From contig JANWHR010000198.1 of assembly GCA_025450355.1 (NCBI GenBank), positions 1-5,156 on the forward strand: a stretch of 5,156 nt of DNA. The letters are read 5' to 3'. The notes beneath the pieces are model-generated. The model did not search any database. It was not told the origin of the DNA and worked only from the letters and a program-made list of their open reading frames with translations. This document shows positions 5,069-5,156 of the stretch, one piece after another. Made by a program: the position numbers and the translations under genes. Every line of letters starts with the position of its first letter. Position 1 is the first letter of the stretch. Source of the stretch: Micropepsaceae bacterium. GTDB taxonomy: Bacteria > Pseudomonadota > Alphaproteobacteria > Micropepsales > Micropepsaceae.

Positions 5069-5156
5069 CGATCGGCAGGCACTTACGTGAGCAGAATGCA
5101 CCATTCTGTTCAGCGCTACCCCATAATCGCTCGTTGTCCGCTCTCGTCATTCTTCC
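5049..5156 (-). other. Short open frame reaching the right edge; possible C-terminal fragment
   Basis: On the minus strand a frame is open from the window edge to a TAG at 5049-5051. It contains an ATG at 5148-5150 and would give 33 residues from there, ending CLPIVSPDVV. After the TAG the same frame runs without another stop to a TGA at 4971-4973 and ends NSGDIVFN. The sequence overlaps the palindromic element, and the GGAAG before the ATG is too close to be a normal Shine-Dalgarno. It could be the tail of a gene or a decayed transposase entering from the right, or chance. The region from 4885 to the edge otherwise holds no gene I can support. Confidence 0.2.
5088..5112. repeat. Long hairpin with three-base loop
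   Basis: CAGAATG (5092-5098), loop CAC, CATTCTG (5102-5108) is a perfect 7-bp stem. It extends outward through a G-T wobble (5091/5109) and the pairs A5090-T5110, G5089-C5111 and T5088-A5112, for 11 positions in all. It lies 20 bases beyond the TGTCCCC-bounded element and may belong to it. Hairpins of this kind mark the ends of IS200/IS605-like elements, but no further end feature is visible here. Confidence 0.4.

Noticed and set aside
4885..5156. CRISPR array or tRNA gene in the downstream gap
   Set aside because: The repeats are inverted and of differing sequence, with no regular spacing, and no cloverleaf with a T-loop GTTC motif could be built.

Overview
The window is GC-rich, dense with genes and strongly G/C-biased at third codon positions. 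The gene families (a HAD-UbiA fusion, a Cupin_6-type AraC regulator, a secreted NHL protein) and a CCTCCC/GGGAGG intergenic palindrome suggest a proteobacterium, most likely an alphaproteobacterium. This is inference; nothing in the window fixes the taxonomy.

Layout. (1) Positions 2-178, + strand: the last 58 codons of a protein entering from the left, not identified. (2) 237-1661, +: a complete polytopic enzyme with an N-terminal HAD phosphatase domain fused to a UbiA prenyltransferase of the decaprenyl-phosphate phosphoribosyltransferase (DPPR synthase)-like type. (3) 1662-1802: the gap between convergent genes, filled mainly by a REP-like double hairpin. (4) Minus strand, transcribed from 3851 down to 1803: an AhpD/carboxymuconolactone decarboxylase (CMD) protein with a CxxCxxxH motif, a small exported protein whose frame appears broken, and an exported six-bladed NHL propeller. 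The three lie on one strand with gaps of 57 and 154 bases and may form one operon. (5) 3931-4884, +: an AraC-family regulator transcribed divergently from the CMD gene. The 79-base shared promoter region carries an 8-bp inverted repeat and a 10-bp-spaced direct repeat. (6) 4885-5156: no convincing gene, but a cluster of hairpins flanked by inverted TGTCCCC/GGGGACA motifs, probably a remnant of a small repetitive or mobile element.

The most interesting point is the NHL protein. Aligned from memory to the catalytic core of rat peptidyl-alpha-hydroxyglycine alpha-amidating lyase (PAL), it keeps counterparts of the three zinc-binding histidines and of the catalytic Arg, Tyr and Arg residues. It is therefore probably a periplasmic or secreted PAL-like lyase rather than a generic NHL protein. 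No PHM-type copper monooxygenase, the usual partner, is in the window. A plausible picture is a stimulus-responsive AraC regulator controlling a cytoplasmic thiol peroxidase-like CMD protein plus two exported proteins. The stimulus and substrate are unknown.
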